64,000 nt of DNA from Crotophaga sulcirostris (lineage: Eukaryota; Chordata; Aves; Cuculiformes; Crotophagidae). The notes below the pieces were generated by a model. That model had not been told where the DNA came from and did no database searches. It saw nothing but the letters and a program-made list of their open reading frames with translations. A program made the position numbers and the translations under genes. Below, in pieces: positions 12,079-25,600 of this stretch (its first letter is position 1; every line of letters starts with the position of its first letter). The stretch covers positions 795,666 through 859,665 of the forward strand of contig VYZB01000382.1 of the NCBI GenBank assembly GCA_013397455.1. Reading direction: 5' to 3'.

Positions 12079-15000
12079 GTTTAATTTGTGACAGAATTCC
12101 TCCACTGCTGGGGACTGCATTAGGCAAGTTTCAATCTTTACTTCTTCATTGTTGAGTTGTCCCACTTCTTTTCTTGTTCTATTTTTACCTTGATGGATAG
12201 AGGAACTCTTGATGCTCATGTTAATTTCCTGGAAAAGTCTAAATCAGCTTTTTTTTTTTTTTCCTTCTTTTAACAGTTATTGAGGTAGCTCAGTACTTCC
12301 TGATTCCAAAGACTTTCTTTGCCAATCAGCTCTATTCCTCTTTGTTCTCAGGCTCATTATCATTTGAATTATGTTAATGCTTAGCAATTATTCATTTGTC
12401 TTAGTTCTTCCTACTGGAATATTAAAGCAAATGGCATTATTGAAGTTTCTGACCTGAAAATGAAGCATTAAATCATGTAACACTGTATTGAAAGCATGCT
12501 AAAAAATCTTATGCGGTTAGGAAGAAGGCAATAGGCTTTCAGTGGAAATTCTGTGACAGTGTGTTTCCTTAAATCATAGCTGAAGGTAGAAGAGATAGAC
12601 ATGATCTCCACATTTTTTGTATAAATCTGGATTTGAAATCTCAATGTGGCCTGCATGTGAGCTGTATTCTTAATAAAGATGAGCAGGTTGCATAAACAGA
12701 TATTTAGGTTAAATTATGAAAAATATATTTATGACATGTACTTGCTTCGTATTCATTAGATGACTTGGATGTCTCTACATCAGCACGCAAATATTTTTAA
12801 TGTATTTTCTTTTACATTAGTCCTTAATAGCCTGACTTTGCCAGAAATACCCTATGGTCTATATTGAAGAACTATGGGTTTCATATTCCCAACCATAGCT
12901 GTTTATTGCAATTCAGAACCAGGAGAGGTTAATAGTGTGTGAGTAGTGAGGTCTTTTTCTCTAAATAGTAAGTATAACAAGTTTTTTGCACTCTATTTTA
13001 CAAGAGGTCAGGGAGAAATGGTCTAGCTACCTCACACATAAAGTGGTGGGAGATTATTGAGCTAAACTGTATTTTTTGCAAATAAAAGTCCATGCTACAA
13101 TAATTCTAGAAACACAGATAAAATTACTATTTCTTTTCTCTTTTTTCTTTCCTCTCATAAGAAACTTTTTACTTAAGATAACAACCTGACACAGGGAGCA
13201 GTTGTTTTAATTGAGTGATCCTGACCAGTCTGTGATATTTTCAGATTAAATAAAAGGAGTAATATGGAAGGATATTATCAAATGTCAAGAAATAAATAGC
13301 CTTCTTGTTCAATATTAACAATTTCCAAAGCAAGACAGATTACCTCTAAATAAATAACTGTGTTAGGAATAAAAGTCTGATAACTTGAGACCTCTGTGCC
13401 TCATTCTGCTCTGATTCACATAAATAGGTTTATTTTAAATAGGGATTAGTAGCAGAAATCAGTGTGCTAATGACCTGAATTACACTGTCACAGTGCTTCA
13501 TAACTATGAAAACTATTTAAAATGCCTGATATATGTTATTTGTTGCATACAAGTTATAAAGGTTGTATCTTGATACCTAGATAAATCTTTATTTTTACAT
13601 ACATAAACACACTAACTTCAGTAGAACTATTGAAGTAAACATCTACGTGTCATTTTCCAGATTGTCTGATACAGAAACCACCGTTCTTTTCATCTAACAA
13701 ATGCAGATACAGAAACAGAAGAGATATATGATTATGTAACCTAAACTTTGAAAAGGAAATCTTTGGATTAACATTTTCTATAATTGCATTCACACTGCCA
13801 GTACCAGACTATATTTTACAGAATTCTGATTCCTTTTTTTCAATGGATTTCACTTATTTTCAGAAGGTTGAGTCTTTAAATGCATGAGAGACATTCAAAA
13901 TATTTTTTTACAAATCTACAGATGACATTCTGGTCCTCTTTTCCACTGACAGTCATTATAATCTTAAAAAGATAAGAAGCAATTTGCTCTTTTTTATAGT
14001 TTTAAAGCAAATTACAAATAGTCATTCTATCACTGCTGTATTATGGGATAGAAACTGCCAAGAAACGTTTTCGGTATGTCAAGAAAGCTCTTTCCTGGAT
14101 TCTCTGAAACAGCAAGAAGTTAGTGCCATCTATAGACAAAATTTAATATTGAAAAATAATAGGAAAAATAATATAAGCTCATCTAACCAATCATATCAAA
14201 CAAAGCAAAGGTCATTCTACAATCTAAAAATTAATAGAAAAATGCCTCAGATCTGCTCATTCCTTCCAGGTTCTTCTAAGAAAGCTGGAAACAATTTAGC
14301 ACAAATTTTAAGCGTAAGACTTTAACAAAGGTGTCACGGAATTACTGAAAAGAATATTAAATGGCTCTGTTACAAGTTAAAGTAATTCAGCAGTGGTCAT
14401 GGCTTTCATATACTGCATAATAAACCCCATTACTAAGTTATTTCACTTTTTATTGTTTCACGTCTCAACTGTGCTGCCTTGAATAGTTACTATAATGCCT
14501 ATCACCACTGGCAAATGTAATCTTGCAAAGTTTAAGCACTTAAGTCACTGTAATTATGTCAGTATTCCAATCATTTTCAGAAGTTTTCACATGCTTTGTC
14601 TTGCAGGAACACGCTCTTAGATTATTAAATTTTCTGTTATATGCATCTTATTTCCTTTAACTGCAAAGTTTCTGTCTTGATTTACCATGAGACATAAAGT
14701 CATATATATTTAAGGTAAAAGTAATATTACAAAATAAATTAAAGGTTTTGCTGGTAACTGAAAATCCACATCAGTGCCTGATGAGAATTAGAAAATTACC
14801 AGCAGAATAGTACTTTGTAAACTGTATTTTAGGTGGTCTAAAAACATGCACGAATCTGTCTTCTCTTAGTTTTCCTCTCAGTAAAAAAAATGATTACAAG
14901 ACCAATCTAGCTTTCCAAGAAACACTCATATGGCTTTTTAATTAGATTAGATTTCCAGTCAAAAACAATGCCATAGAATTCCACTACCTGAAACAAAACT

Positions 15001-15180
15001 GGGATACTATTTGTTGAATTTATGCAGAGGAAAAAAAAAACATTGCTGTTATTTGCCTTAAAGGATCAATATTGTCATTATTGTCAAAGGACCAGCCCCT
15101 CTAAGCCCTTTGGGGCAACTTCCTTTATTAAATCTCTGTTTCTATCCTGAGACTGTAGAGGAGTGTTGGGCTGCAAACAC
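12079..15180. other. AT-rich stretch without supported genes
   Basis: Only short open frames and homopolymer runs are visible, the longest being 113 codons at 13984-14325 on the plus strand. No repeat family or RNA gene is recognised. If the minus-strand exon chain is real, this is part of one of its introns. Confidence 0.55.
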
Positions 15181-15248
15181 CTGATAGAGAATTCTGCATC
15201 TAAGGTGAGGAGCAACAGGGCAAGCAGGAATCCAGCAAGAAAAAGGTT
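15181..15248 (-). CDS. Candidate exon E, GFLL segment of a Reeler-like protein
   Basis: This 68-bp minus-strand segment lies between acceptor CCAAACATCTCAG and donor ATCAG/GTGTTT. It is open from phase 0 to phase 2, which fits exon B. It reads NLFLAGFLLALLLLTLDAEF and two more residues. Reeler domains have a F-x-G-F-L-L-Q-A-R-like strand about 12-14 residues before the G-T-F, and this exon places GFLL at that distance. The part after GFLL is unusually hydrophobic for that domain, so a signal peptide or membrane segment, or chance, is an equal alternative. Confidence 0.2.
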
Positions 15249-18200
15249 CTGAGATGTTTGGAAAGTAATAACTGCAAACTCCCTAACCACTTAAAATACA
15301 TCACATGAAATATCTAAATGGCTTGTTTAGAGTTGAAAGGTTAAGAAATTCAGTCAGAAAACTGTATGTTTTAAGTGGAAAAATCAAATACCTCGAAGGA
15401 ATAAAAAATAGACACTTACTTTTCAAAAAGTTATAATTGACATTATTGTGCCAAAGTTGTACGGTACTGCTGAATTAACTTTGACACCTTCAAAGAGTAT
15501 GCCTCTATATCTGTGGATTCAGTTCCATAGCTGGTGTCTTTCAATACTGCATTGAATATGCACATTTGTGCAGATACAGATATAAATATATCTAAAATGT
15601 TAAAATAAAATTGCTTTGAAATGTCTATTTTTTCTGCTATGACAAAAATGAGTATGCTAGTAAAATATGAAGCATTACAGTATGCATTGAAATTATTCAG
15701 TAGAGGCAAAATAATTTCACAAAGAGTTTTCTTTCTGTCTAGTTCAGTACAACTGCAACTTGTGGTAAAGGGTTTCTAAAATGAATTAGACTGCTTGAAT
15801 TTTTTTGAATGTCAAGTTTATATATTGTCTCTCTCTCCTTCCATTTCTTCTCAGTGCATAGACAAATTTCATTCTTTACTAACCTAACCAATGGGTAGAT
15901 ATTTTTACAAAAGTGCTAGGCTTTGGATTTTCTTCATCTTATGGAAGTCGAAAAGAAAATGTCATATTGTCTCCTTGGATGTTAGCAAAGGCATGTGGAG
16001 CAAAACCATATATACCCCATGACAAAGCTTAGTAAGACAGAGATTAGCAAAGAAGGATGAATAAGGAAGTAACTAGAGGTGAACCTAAAGGTGGTGCCAA
16101 AAATAAACAGGATTCCCTGGGAATTGGTTGATGTTTTTTAGTATTTTGTCCAAAGTGTTGATGATGTTCGCTTGTGTCTGCATCTTCGTTTTGGTAAACT
16201 TGTGAACAACCTTTATTTTCCAGCTGCTTCAGTAAATATAGCTTAAGCAAGACAGTGCACTTGCAGTGAAGAGGCCTAGGTGGAATTTGGGGCAGCCTGA
16301 TGAGCAAATTAAAACAAGAGAGAGTGCTTGATACACACGTTGCTTCCAGACAAAAAAAATGTCTGTTTTATCCCTCACTCAAAAGCTCTATTAAAGGAAA
16401 GTTTAGAAAAAATAACAGAAGTCTGGGGGTTTTTACAACGTTTCTGCCTCAGAGTAATAAATCAAAAGATAAAGCAAATACTACCTGGACGGTTTAGACA
16501 ACTGTTTCTATAGATTTCATTTGCCCCTCCTTTATTCAAGTTTGGGAGATTCACAGATAAAGACTATTTATCAAAGAAATTTCACATATTTTCAACATTT
16601 CAGATCTGAAAATCTGAAACTGATGCAAGTAACTTCCACCCCTTTCTTTTTCATGTAAATCGTTTATTCCCAGTAAGAGTACTGTTCACCAATCTTTACT
16701 GTCATTTCCTTTCAACTAAAAAATGATAGATAACTTTTCAGTACGATTTTGTTTAAAAAAATGCATTATTACTCTTAATTATTTGTTTACAAAAGACCAC
16801 AAATTATCAAATTGCACGCATGGGATTTGGAAGAAAAGGAAGACCGTTGGCCTTATCAGTTTTTAAACAGCTCAATTAAGTAAATTTACAATTTGATTTC
16901 AGGTTGCTTTATGAAGTCTAGAACCAAGAAATTGAAGACCATGATCCAATGCATGTCAAGGCTAGTAACAATCTTTTCATTACCACTTTGGGCATGGGAT
17001 CCAGCCACAAAATGTCATGTGTTCCTTATAATATGAGTCAGTAAGATAAAAATCTAGTTTTCTCATATTTCAGAGGCCTTTTCTAAGAACACAGTCACTG
17101 GGAACGCAATGAATAGCAGGAAAGCCAAGATGAATACAAAAGAGGGTAAATCTCAAATGAACCAGTTTCTGGATGAGAGTTACAAAAAAGCATTCAGAAA
17201 AAAATCAAGGTAGTAAAAATTTTTCAATTACAATTATATATTTTAAACAAAAGCTGTAACAAACAAACCACCTAACACTTTATTGGCAATTGGGCCATCA
17301 AAGATAATTCAGTAATGTATAAGTATAGTCAATATGATCATGACACAAAGATTTTCTTTCAACATCACTTGAATTACGTTAATTAGGTTTGAATATTTTC
17401 CCATAAATTATTTGCAGACCAGCAGAGCGAAAACTTGTACCCTCCTAAATAATATGCTTTATAGCATATCTGTTGCCCTACAAAACCAATTTCAGATATA
17501 TTTGAAAATGAACATACATAAGTAATAATGTTAAATGAAGGGAAAAAAAATTAATGAAGATATAAATAAAAGCTGGGTGATTCATTCAGTGAAGAAATTG
17601 AATATATCCAAATTTCAGTGTTTTAGAGGAGTTAGAGGAAAGGGTTTGGGTTTTTCTTTTAAGGGAAAAAATGAAACAATTTTGAAAGACTCAAATATTT
17701 TCCTGCTGTGGTCTGGAGTTCTTGCAATATAAGTTTATTGACTTTTGTGCTGTTTTGAATTTGTATGAGGCCATTTATATCATTTATGAAATCTCATATA
17801 TTACTGTGAAGCACATAATATGGTTACGTAAAATGTGGTTTAGTTGCCAAGGAAAACAGAGTAGGAGAAAAACCAAAAACCATGGTGTCTTTGGGAGATT
17901 TTAGTATGTACTGAGCTTTAGAGGATGAATACGAAGCCAAATATAACCTGAATTATTTTGGTTTGCCCTGAGGTCTAAAAAGAAATTTTTTTTCTTTATA
18001 TACTCTGCCTCCACTGGGAGATAGATGCTCATAGAATATTAAGAAGCTCTATTAAAAAAAAGTCAACAGCCACAGTCTTGTCCTACTTCAAAAACACAGA
18101 CTAGATATTTTTACTGTCAATCTATGAAATATTTGGTTCCTTCTTACTGGAAAGTAAAGGAATTGATAGAGAAAACAGTGTAATGTGAAATAAGGTACTA

Positions 18201-19050
18201 CTGCATACATCCTTTCCCATGGAAATTGATTCAGTTAGTCAGCTTGCACAGCAAATGCTATAGACTTTACTCAATATGAAACTATCCTACTTTCAGGCTC
18301 TGTAAATTCATGTATAGGGAAGTTTGAGAGAATTTGAAAAGGCAAAGTGATGGAGAGAGATTAAGGATTACTCTGCATCCTTTGCTCGAAACAGCTTTGC
18401 TGGAGTTGCAGGAAGGAAAGCAAATCTGTCTGGAGGTATTAATTTATCTAGAGGTAAATTGGATATTAACTGGGTCAAACTCCACACAGCTGTAATTCTG
18501 CAGTAGGAGAATTCATGACAGTGTGTCAATGCAGTAGAGGCTCTAAATGACTGATTCTTTCACCCATACCAGAGAACAGCAGTTTACCTGCAAGGTACAA
18601 GGAAAGAAACCCTGCAAAGAAATTTCTTAATCAGGCCCTTTGAAAATTAAAACAATGGAACAGTTAACCAATTTCCAATGCGAATAATTAAAATTTGTTC
18701 AGTGCTGCAGAACTCTGTGAGAAGGAAACCATCTACAGGAACACTAATAATTACTGAAGCTGCTTATAAAAACTACAGCTAGAGCAGTTACTCATTTCTC
18801 AGTTTAAATACGAACAAAATAGTCCATGTGATGACTAATACTAGGAGAGGACATTTTTCCTCCTTATATCAAGATAGAAGATAAAACATCAATACTTATC
18901 AGACAAAATGTTATACTCAGAGGCTTACTGAAGTGAGTGGAAATAACCATTTTTCTACTTTTATTATATAAGCTTATTTCAATTTTTATAATAGAATTGA
19001 TTTGATGTGCAGTCACAAGCAGTGAACCTCTGAAAGATTGCCTCCCATTT
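15249..19050. other. AT-rich stretch without supported genes
   Basis: No domain-bearing frame, no known repeat and no RNA gene is seen. Small open frames overlap on both strands and use AT-rich codons expected by chance. Confidence 0.55.
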
Positions 19051-19200
19051 ACTATTCGAATTATAGAATAACTTGAGTTATAAAGATCATCGAGTCCAGC
19101 TCCCTGCTCCTTGTGGGACTATGTAAAACTAAACCATATGACAAGGAGCATCATCCAGATGTTCCTTGAATTCTGACAGGCTTGGTGCTTCTTCATAATA
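19051..19200 (-). mobile_element. CR1 LINE 3' tail, old
   Basis: Read on the plus strand, this is the reverse complement of a CR1 3' UTR. It begins with a decayed tail (TTATAGAATAACTTGAG), then AAGATCATCGAGTCCAGCTC and the CCATATGACAAGGAGCATC block, and ends at CTGACAGGCTTGGTGC. After that the CR1 match is lost. About 150 bp remains, with several substitutions, so it is an old copy. Confidence 0.85.
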
Positions 19201-21360
19201 TTCCGTGAAATCCTTTATATTTTAAAGATCACCCATGTTCTGAACATTGTATGCTACTACCCTTCGAAAGGACATTGTCTCCAGTGCTGGCAGGGCCAAA
19301 CCCCAGGCTGATGGAAAGTCCTCATCCAGGTTTACTAGTGGTTAATACTCCACTGAGTTTGGCTGTTGAATTCAGTTGTGCTGCTGGAAATTGAGAGTAA
19401 TCCTACCAAAGATAATCCTTTGTAATGGAATATTATCAAACCAAGTGGATTCATAACTACCTTGAAGAAGCCATCTCATGAGGAAAAAGGATGAGAGGGA
19501 CTCATTTAGTTGTAACGGTTTTTTGTTATCACAAGACTGTACTTTTTCCTATGACAGAGAAGACTGCTTAGGAAAATGGAACATGATAATAAATTTAGGG
19601 CCAAGCCAAAAGATTAATAATCTGTTTGAAAGACAGGTAATTACTGTTTTGAAGTTATCATTAAGTTCAAGATTATGAATCAAACAGAGAAAGAGGAATG
19701 TCCTTTAAATGACTAATAATACCTAGTTTAGACTACCTAATATGGTACCAAACTATTTACTAAATTTCTAGTGCATTTAAAATAGGCTGAAAACAAAACC
19801 CTCAATCTTATACACAAATACTATACTGCAACATTAGAGAAGAGATGGGTCAATCTGATTAAAGTCAGTTTACTAAAGACAAATCTCACTATATGTGAAA
19901 GGTTGCAACTTTCTGTCTAGCACCTTGCAGGAGTAACAATACTATATTCTGAATGATTTTGATGCTACTCTAGAATAAATATAAACATGTTATAACTTAG
20001 CTTTCTAAGAATTAACAACCAAACCCATATTTTTTTATTCACATACTAGCAGGTTATTATTAAAAATACTGAGTTTTGTAGCTTATCTGGAAAATCAACA
20101 GAAGGTAGATTTGCTCTCTGCTTCTAAAAGTAAGTTTTACTTAGGGGATCTATTTAATCATTTAGGGATCTGCTTTGACACTCAGATATGGGCACTTAGG
20201 CTGTATGCAATATTGAGTGCATCATTTTCATATAAAAGTGAATTCACCATGTATTCCAATGGACCTAACCTATGCATCTAGCAGAGTGAAGACAGGGGCT
20301 CTCCCTTTTGCACCTCAGATACCAGATGGATCCTCAATGCAGCAGCATCTATGCAATTTGCCCCTCCTCTCAGCAGTCTCTTAGTTACTTTGTCCCTCCC
20401 TGTTCTGCTCCAGGCACTCAGCTATTTTGTTTATAGCTGTATCAGTCCCTGGCTATCTTGCTTAACACTATGAAGTGCCTTGTCTAGTTTATATATATTA
20501 TCAATGCTCCTAAAATCTTGATGAAGGACAGATAGCAAAACAAGCTAGATCACCAGTCACTGTAAACTGGATAGCTCTGTGGATTCAAGTGAATTGAAAC
20601 CAAACTGTAATGATTCACAAAATATTTTTTTTCATGCTGGAGCACTGTGCTTTGAAATTCTGCTGTGACTGCACAGATTCTCAATTTTTTTGATGTCTGT
20701 TTAAAAAGCAGACATTTCTATTTGCTATAGAGATTCATTTCAATATGTATTTGTAGCCAAAGAGATCATCTGGACCCACAAATAAAATGCCTGCGGTCAT
20801 TCTTGCCCACTCACAGATACTATTGGGATGACTGGGATGGAACCTATAATTTAGCCATCAGGTTTTGTTAACGGGTCCATAAAGTAAAAATTATACATTG
20901 TCAGCTTCCTCTGTTGGGAAAATTGCCATTGAGATATTCTGAGGTCTCTTAAATAAAAACTGTCTGAGTGAGAAAAGTGCTGTTAATACAGTCGGGTGTT
21001 TTAGGGTGGTCAGATTTCTTCTAATTCCCAAACACTCTACCCTGCTTTGGAAGGGCAAATGCATAGTTTAATAGCCTGTCTCCTAAGGAGATGTGTAAAT
21101 TTTATTATTTTTTTGAGAAAAATGCTAGTTAAACACCATTTATATAGGGATCTTATTGATTCTCTGTCATGAAGTATCTTGTCTTGAAACTCTGATGGCT
21201 TCCTAGAGGACACGCTGTGTTTCGGCTCCAGTTACGGTCCTGAGGAGTGAGTGACCTGGTAAATGTTAGAACCAGTGCTATGGAAAAGGTCGCCAAAACC
21301 TTTCCTATCCTTCAAAATTTACCAAAGTGCACTTTACACCAAAACAAATATTTCCTGACA
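19201..21360. other. Unassigned, no supported gene
   Basis: Nothing is recognised. The first 150 bases could be further, badly decayed CR1 sequence, but I could not match them. The rest is AT-rich with short frames only. Confidence 0.5.
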
Positions 21361-21407
21361 AATACTGTTGGGTTGCAGCAGCATGGGTCAAAGCTGTGCT
21401 GAAGGAC

Positions 21408-21493
21408 CCAGCGCAGGGAGCTCTGTCCCGCAGAGCAGCGGGGTTTTGTCACCCAGTGGGGACGCGCGGGGCGGCGCGGCAAAGCACTTGCCG
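21408..21493. promoter_or_regulatory. Isolated CpG-dense patch
   Basis: About ten CpG dinucleotides fall in about 85 bp, including GACGCGCGGGGCGGCGCGGC. The flanking kilobases have almost none. GC content is about 70 percent locally. Two overlapping open frames (21327-21659 and 21368-21568, plus strand) exist because GC-rich DNA has few stops; neither shows a domain. The patch could be a small unmethylated promoter or enhancer, a fragment of a GC-rich repeat or LTR, or a recombination hotspot trace. Confidence 0.4.
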
Positions 21494-22612
21494 CTGTTTG
21501 GAGAACACAAAGAAGTTTGCTCTGCAGTACAGGAGTTCATGGGCTTTCTTCCTTCTGTTCTTTCATAATAGAAGGAGAGACAAAAAGGCTGTTCTTATAG
21601 AAATATCAGGTATATTTATGCAACCCTTTACATTTGCAGCTACCCAGCACTCCAGCTGAAAATTCTCCTTCAATATGTCTGAGTGCAGAAAAAAAATGTT
21701 AATTGTCAAAAGTGATACTTTTCCCTTTTCAGTTTGTTGGATTTTTTTTTTAATTTAAATGAAGAGGCTAGAGGAAGAGGTAAACTAACCCCATGAAGTT
21801 CAGTGCTGTGAGGGGCTAAATACTTGTAGTGAATAACCAAGACCCAAGACTTTGACGATAGTCTCTTCTGTGCACTATCAGGAGTAAGACACAAAGCCTG
21901 AACTTAGAAAGAACATGGGTACTACTACGGGGTAAGTCTTTAATGCCTGTAGTTACAATCCCTTTTTTATTTAAACTTGAGTTCAAGGATATTGTTCAAT
22001 CCATTTTTATTGATGCTGCCCCTCTTTTCTCAGCAACCCTGGGCTTCTTCTAGGTTTCAAAACAAAACAAAAGATTGCATACAGGATGAATGGCACAATG
22101 ACCTCTCTCAGATACAAATAACCTGCAGTAGTCAGAGGAACAGGACAGTAATGAATATCTTGTATTATTACACCCCTCTTTTCTTGTTCATCTTCAGATG
22201 TCTTGTTTTTCCATTTTTCTCCTTTTTTTTTTTTGCATTCTTCAATTCCCAATTGTCCTTTTTCCTCCAACCACCTGGTCTTTCTTTTTAGTTCTTACGT
22301 ACAAGAGGATCTGCATCACTCTTTACAGTAAAACAGGGAAAGTGAAGAGTTACAAGCAAAATGTCCTGAATCACACTCACCTGGGGCCATTGAGGGATAT
22401 ATAAGCTTCATATATTACTTAGAGGTATTAAAGCATTTAAGTACTTACTATAATAGAAGTCTACAAATTTTATTCATGCACAGATTTTTCTAGGCAGCTC
22501 AATACAATTAATATCCAAACCACCCACAACTATGCATCAAAATTCCATATTATCATTGTATAAACAATTTCTCCATGAAAAGCAATTTTTCCATGATTCC
22601 TGAAGGCTTTGT

Positions 22613-22645
22613 GGGGGGGGGGGTTGTTATTTATTTATTTATTTA
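22613..22645. repeat. G11 homopolymer followed by (TTTA)n
   Basis: A run of 11 G residues (22613-22623) is followed after three bases by about four TTTA units. It is a compound simple repeat, likely variable in length. Confidence 0.85.
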
Positions 22646-25600
22646 AATGGCTTAACAAATGCACTCAGATGCCACAGCAACAGGCAAGTTATAAGAAGAA
22701 AAATAGAATGTACATTGGAGAAAACAGAACAGTTTAAGATCAGATTCAATTAATTAGCTATGGATCGTTCTCTTTTCTCCATTTACCCAGACTGAAACAT
22801 ATGTGATCAAACAGAAGCAGTTACTTGGAAGAAAATTCTTACCTCATTTTGTGTCTCCTAAATGCCAACTTTTTAGCGAACAGAAGAATTTTATAGTCGC
22901 TCCTGCTTCTTTGTAGGACTGCTCAGGTCTTGGCAACGAAGAAAGCTCTGCTTTTAATTCAATGGAAGGCATAGCCTCAGTATCTTAACATGATTAATCA
23001 CACCCAGCTTTAAAGAAATACAGCTTAGTAGGGTCAGCTGCACCCCATATAACCAAAAGCCCTATGTTTAAAGCACTCATGCACTCTGTGGACACCAGCT
23101 CTGATCACTGTATCACACGTGGGTTTTGAACCAATCAGACAGAGGGTTCCACAAGTTCCAAATTAGCAATACAAACACAGAAGGAAATGAGGTGAGCATT
23201 AGAAAGTTAAGTCTTGCTCTGTTCTGCTGCCTGCCTACTAATCACACACCTAAATGCACCTGTCCATATCTAGATGTATAAATGTGACCATATTCCGCGC
23301 AAAATTCATCTCACTGTTATCTAAACCTTTGCTAAAGAGCTATCAAGATTCATCTATTTCTTGTTAGCTGTAGGAATTCAGCACAGGCAAAGGAGAAAAC
23401 TCACTGTGGTCATGCGTAAGACCAAGGCTTGAACGGTCAGGCAGGTCTAAACCAAAAGTTCTTATATGAGCATCACGGGTCTTTCACAAGAAGGGAAGCA
23501 CCAAGATGTTTCACTGTCCTTGAGGTTGGTGAAGTACCTGAGCAAAGAGGTAAGAGATTTGGTTGTCTGCCTGGGGCTATTCAAATTAGGCTAGAGTAGG
23601 CATCAGGAGAAAATGAACAGCAATGGGTTGGAAAAATGCATCAGTTAAAGAAGCCCTGAAGAAAGATGGGGACTAGGCAAACAAATTCAGACCAGCAAGG
23701 ACTGCAGTGGGTAATGGATGAGCAGGCAGTACATGAATGAAAATGATGGAGCAGAAATGAAGTTAGTTTCTGTAGCAAGCCATCGTGCACAGTCCCTAGC
23801 AGCTGACTTCTAGGATATCTACAGCCTCAAGGCCTTTGGGAAAGTAATAGTTGTTCTCCTTAAGTATTTAAAACAGCCTGTCTGGTACAATTCAGCACTC
23901 AGGCTCAAAAGCAGTCCTTTTAATTGGGTTCTGGGGGCTAAAAGCAACAGAAGCTGTACAGAAATTACAAAGTTCTTCCTCCTTCAGTGACTATTGACTT
24001 CAACAGCAGGTGCATGACAGAATAGGAGGTGACTGGTCGCTGACACTTGTAATCCCCCACTCACTGCAAGGCTGCCCTTCATGCCCACTGTTGGTGGGGG
24101 GATGACGCCAGCAGCAGCTCTTCTTCACACTTCCTTGGGAGAAAGATAAAGACAGAGATAGGTCAGAGGAAGAAGAAGAATAACCTAAACAGAAAGACAG
24201 CAGTGGTCTCCACCATATCCCATGATCCAGGACTTTAGGAGACTCTCAGTATGGGTTGTGAATGTCATTCACAAGGAGAGACATAACCTAAAAATAGGCT
24301 TTATCACTCTGAAACAAAATCTCATCATGAATCAGTAGCAAGGCCAGGACCAAGGTACGAGCTGGTACCTGAACTAATATCTTGCCTCCCTGTCTTCTGG
24401 GTTTCAAACTGGAAGAATTACTTGCTGAGCAGAGAATAAAAATTAAGTCAGGCATCATGTTTTTGTTCCTAATCCTGGTATTTAACCTAGAGTGTGGGTT
24501 TAGCTAAATCACAAATTCCAAGTGCCTCAGCTTTATCCACCTGTGAGATGGGGATAACACTAGCTTAACGACTGAAAAGCACTACCAAAACCAGTGAACA
24601 AAATATAAGCCTAATTTTTTCTTTCTTAGCCTTTACAGTCAAGAGAATAATTCACAATGAATAATTTATACAGTGACAAAAACTACTTTCCCTTCAAATG
24701 TTATTCACTCACAATGTATAATTCTTTTTTTTGGAGTTGTTATTCTCCACTAGTTAAATAATTCCCATAAATATTTATTGGTTTATGGACTGTTCCTGAA
24801 AAGTTTGTTCAGAATATTTATTACATGAAATCTAATGAATTGGTTATTTTTGCTGCATCCAGTCTCTGCTGCCTGACTAGATTAATGTAATTTGTTGAAT
24901 CAGTTCTTTTATGCAAATTTTTTTCTTATACATCAATTATATTTTCTGTATATATTCTTGCTTATAATATGTATTTGAGAACATCCCTAGCCATTAACTC
25001 ATTCACTGGAAACAAATTTAGTTTTAAATCACAAATGCAGATTTAAAAAATTCAATCTTTTAGTTAAAGTAGAAATACTCATTTGCATCTGATTGTCTTG
25101 TATCTTGTTCTTCATGTACAGAAAATGAATATAAAGTTAAAAAATAGTCTGGTCTTTTTTTTTAAGTTTATTTAAATTACCATTAACTTATTTAACATAC
25201 AAGTGATTTAACATGATTAAAGAGAATACTCTGCGGATTTACATTTTCCAAATGGATTAGTAATAGATCTCTCGGAATTCGTCAGGTATAAGAATGAAGC
25301 TGTAAAACAGTATTTTAAATAAATGCAAGAAATACCAAGAGAATTAAAATGAGATCTCTACAACCAATAACGCTGCAGTGTAGATTTTATTGTAACATTA
25401 AATCTTTTGAAATATTTACGGAGAAGAAATATTCTTTAACTCTGAGACAAATTATAGAACACAGAAGCTTAAGCAAGCTATGATTTACATTTTCACTTAC
25501 ATGAGGGAATCATTAATTGCTAGAAACTGTTCACTATTAAAGAGGTCTTCAAGTAAAATTATGAGAAACAGGGAAAATTTCTGGGTGACAAGCAAAGCCT

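Noticed and set aside
11270..12219. Minus-strand open frames over the 11-12 kb region
   Set aside because: They are antisense to the plus-strand CR1 ORF2 or run into its 3' UTR and flank.
21881..21931. Plus-strand segment between TCTGTGCACTATCAG and GGG/GTAAGTC
   Set aside because: Good isolated splice signals, but no partner exon and only a 17-codon open frame. Such pairs are common by chance.
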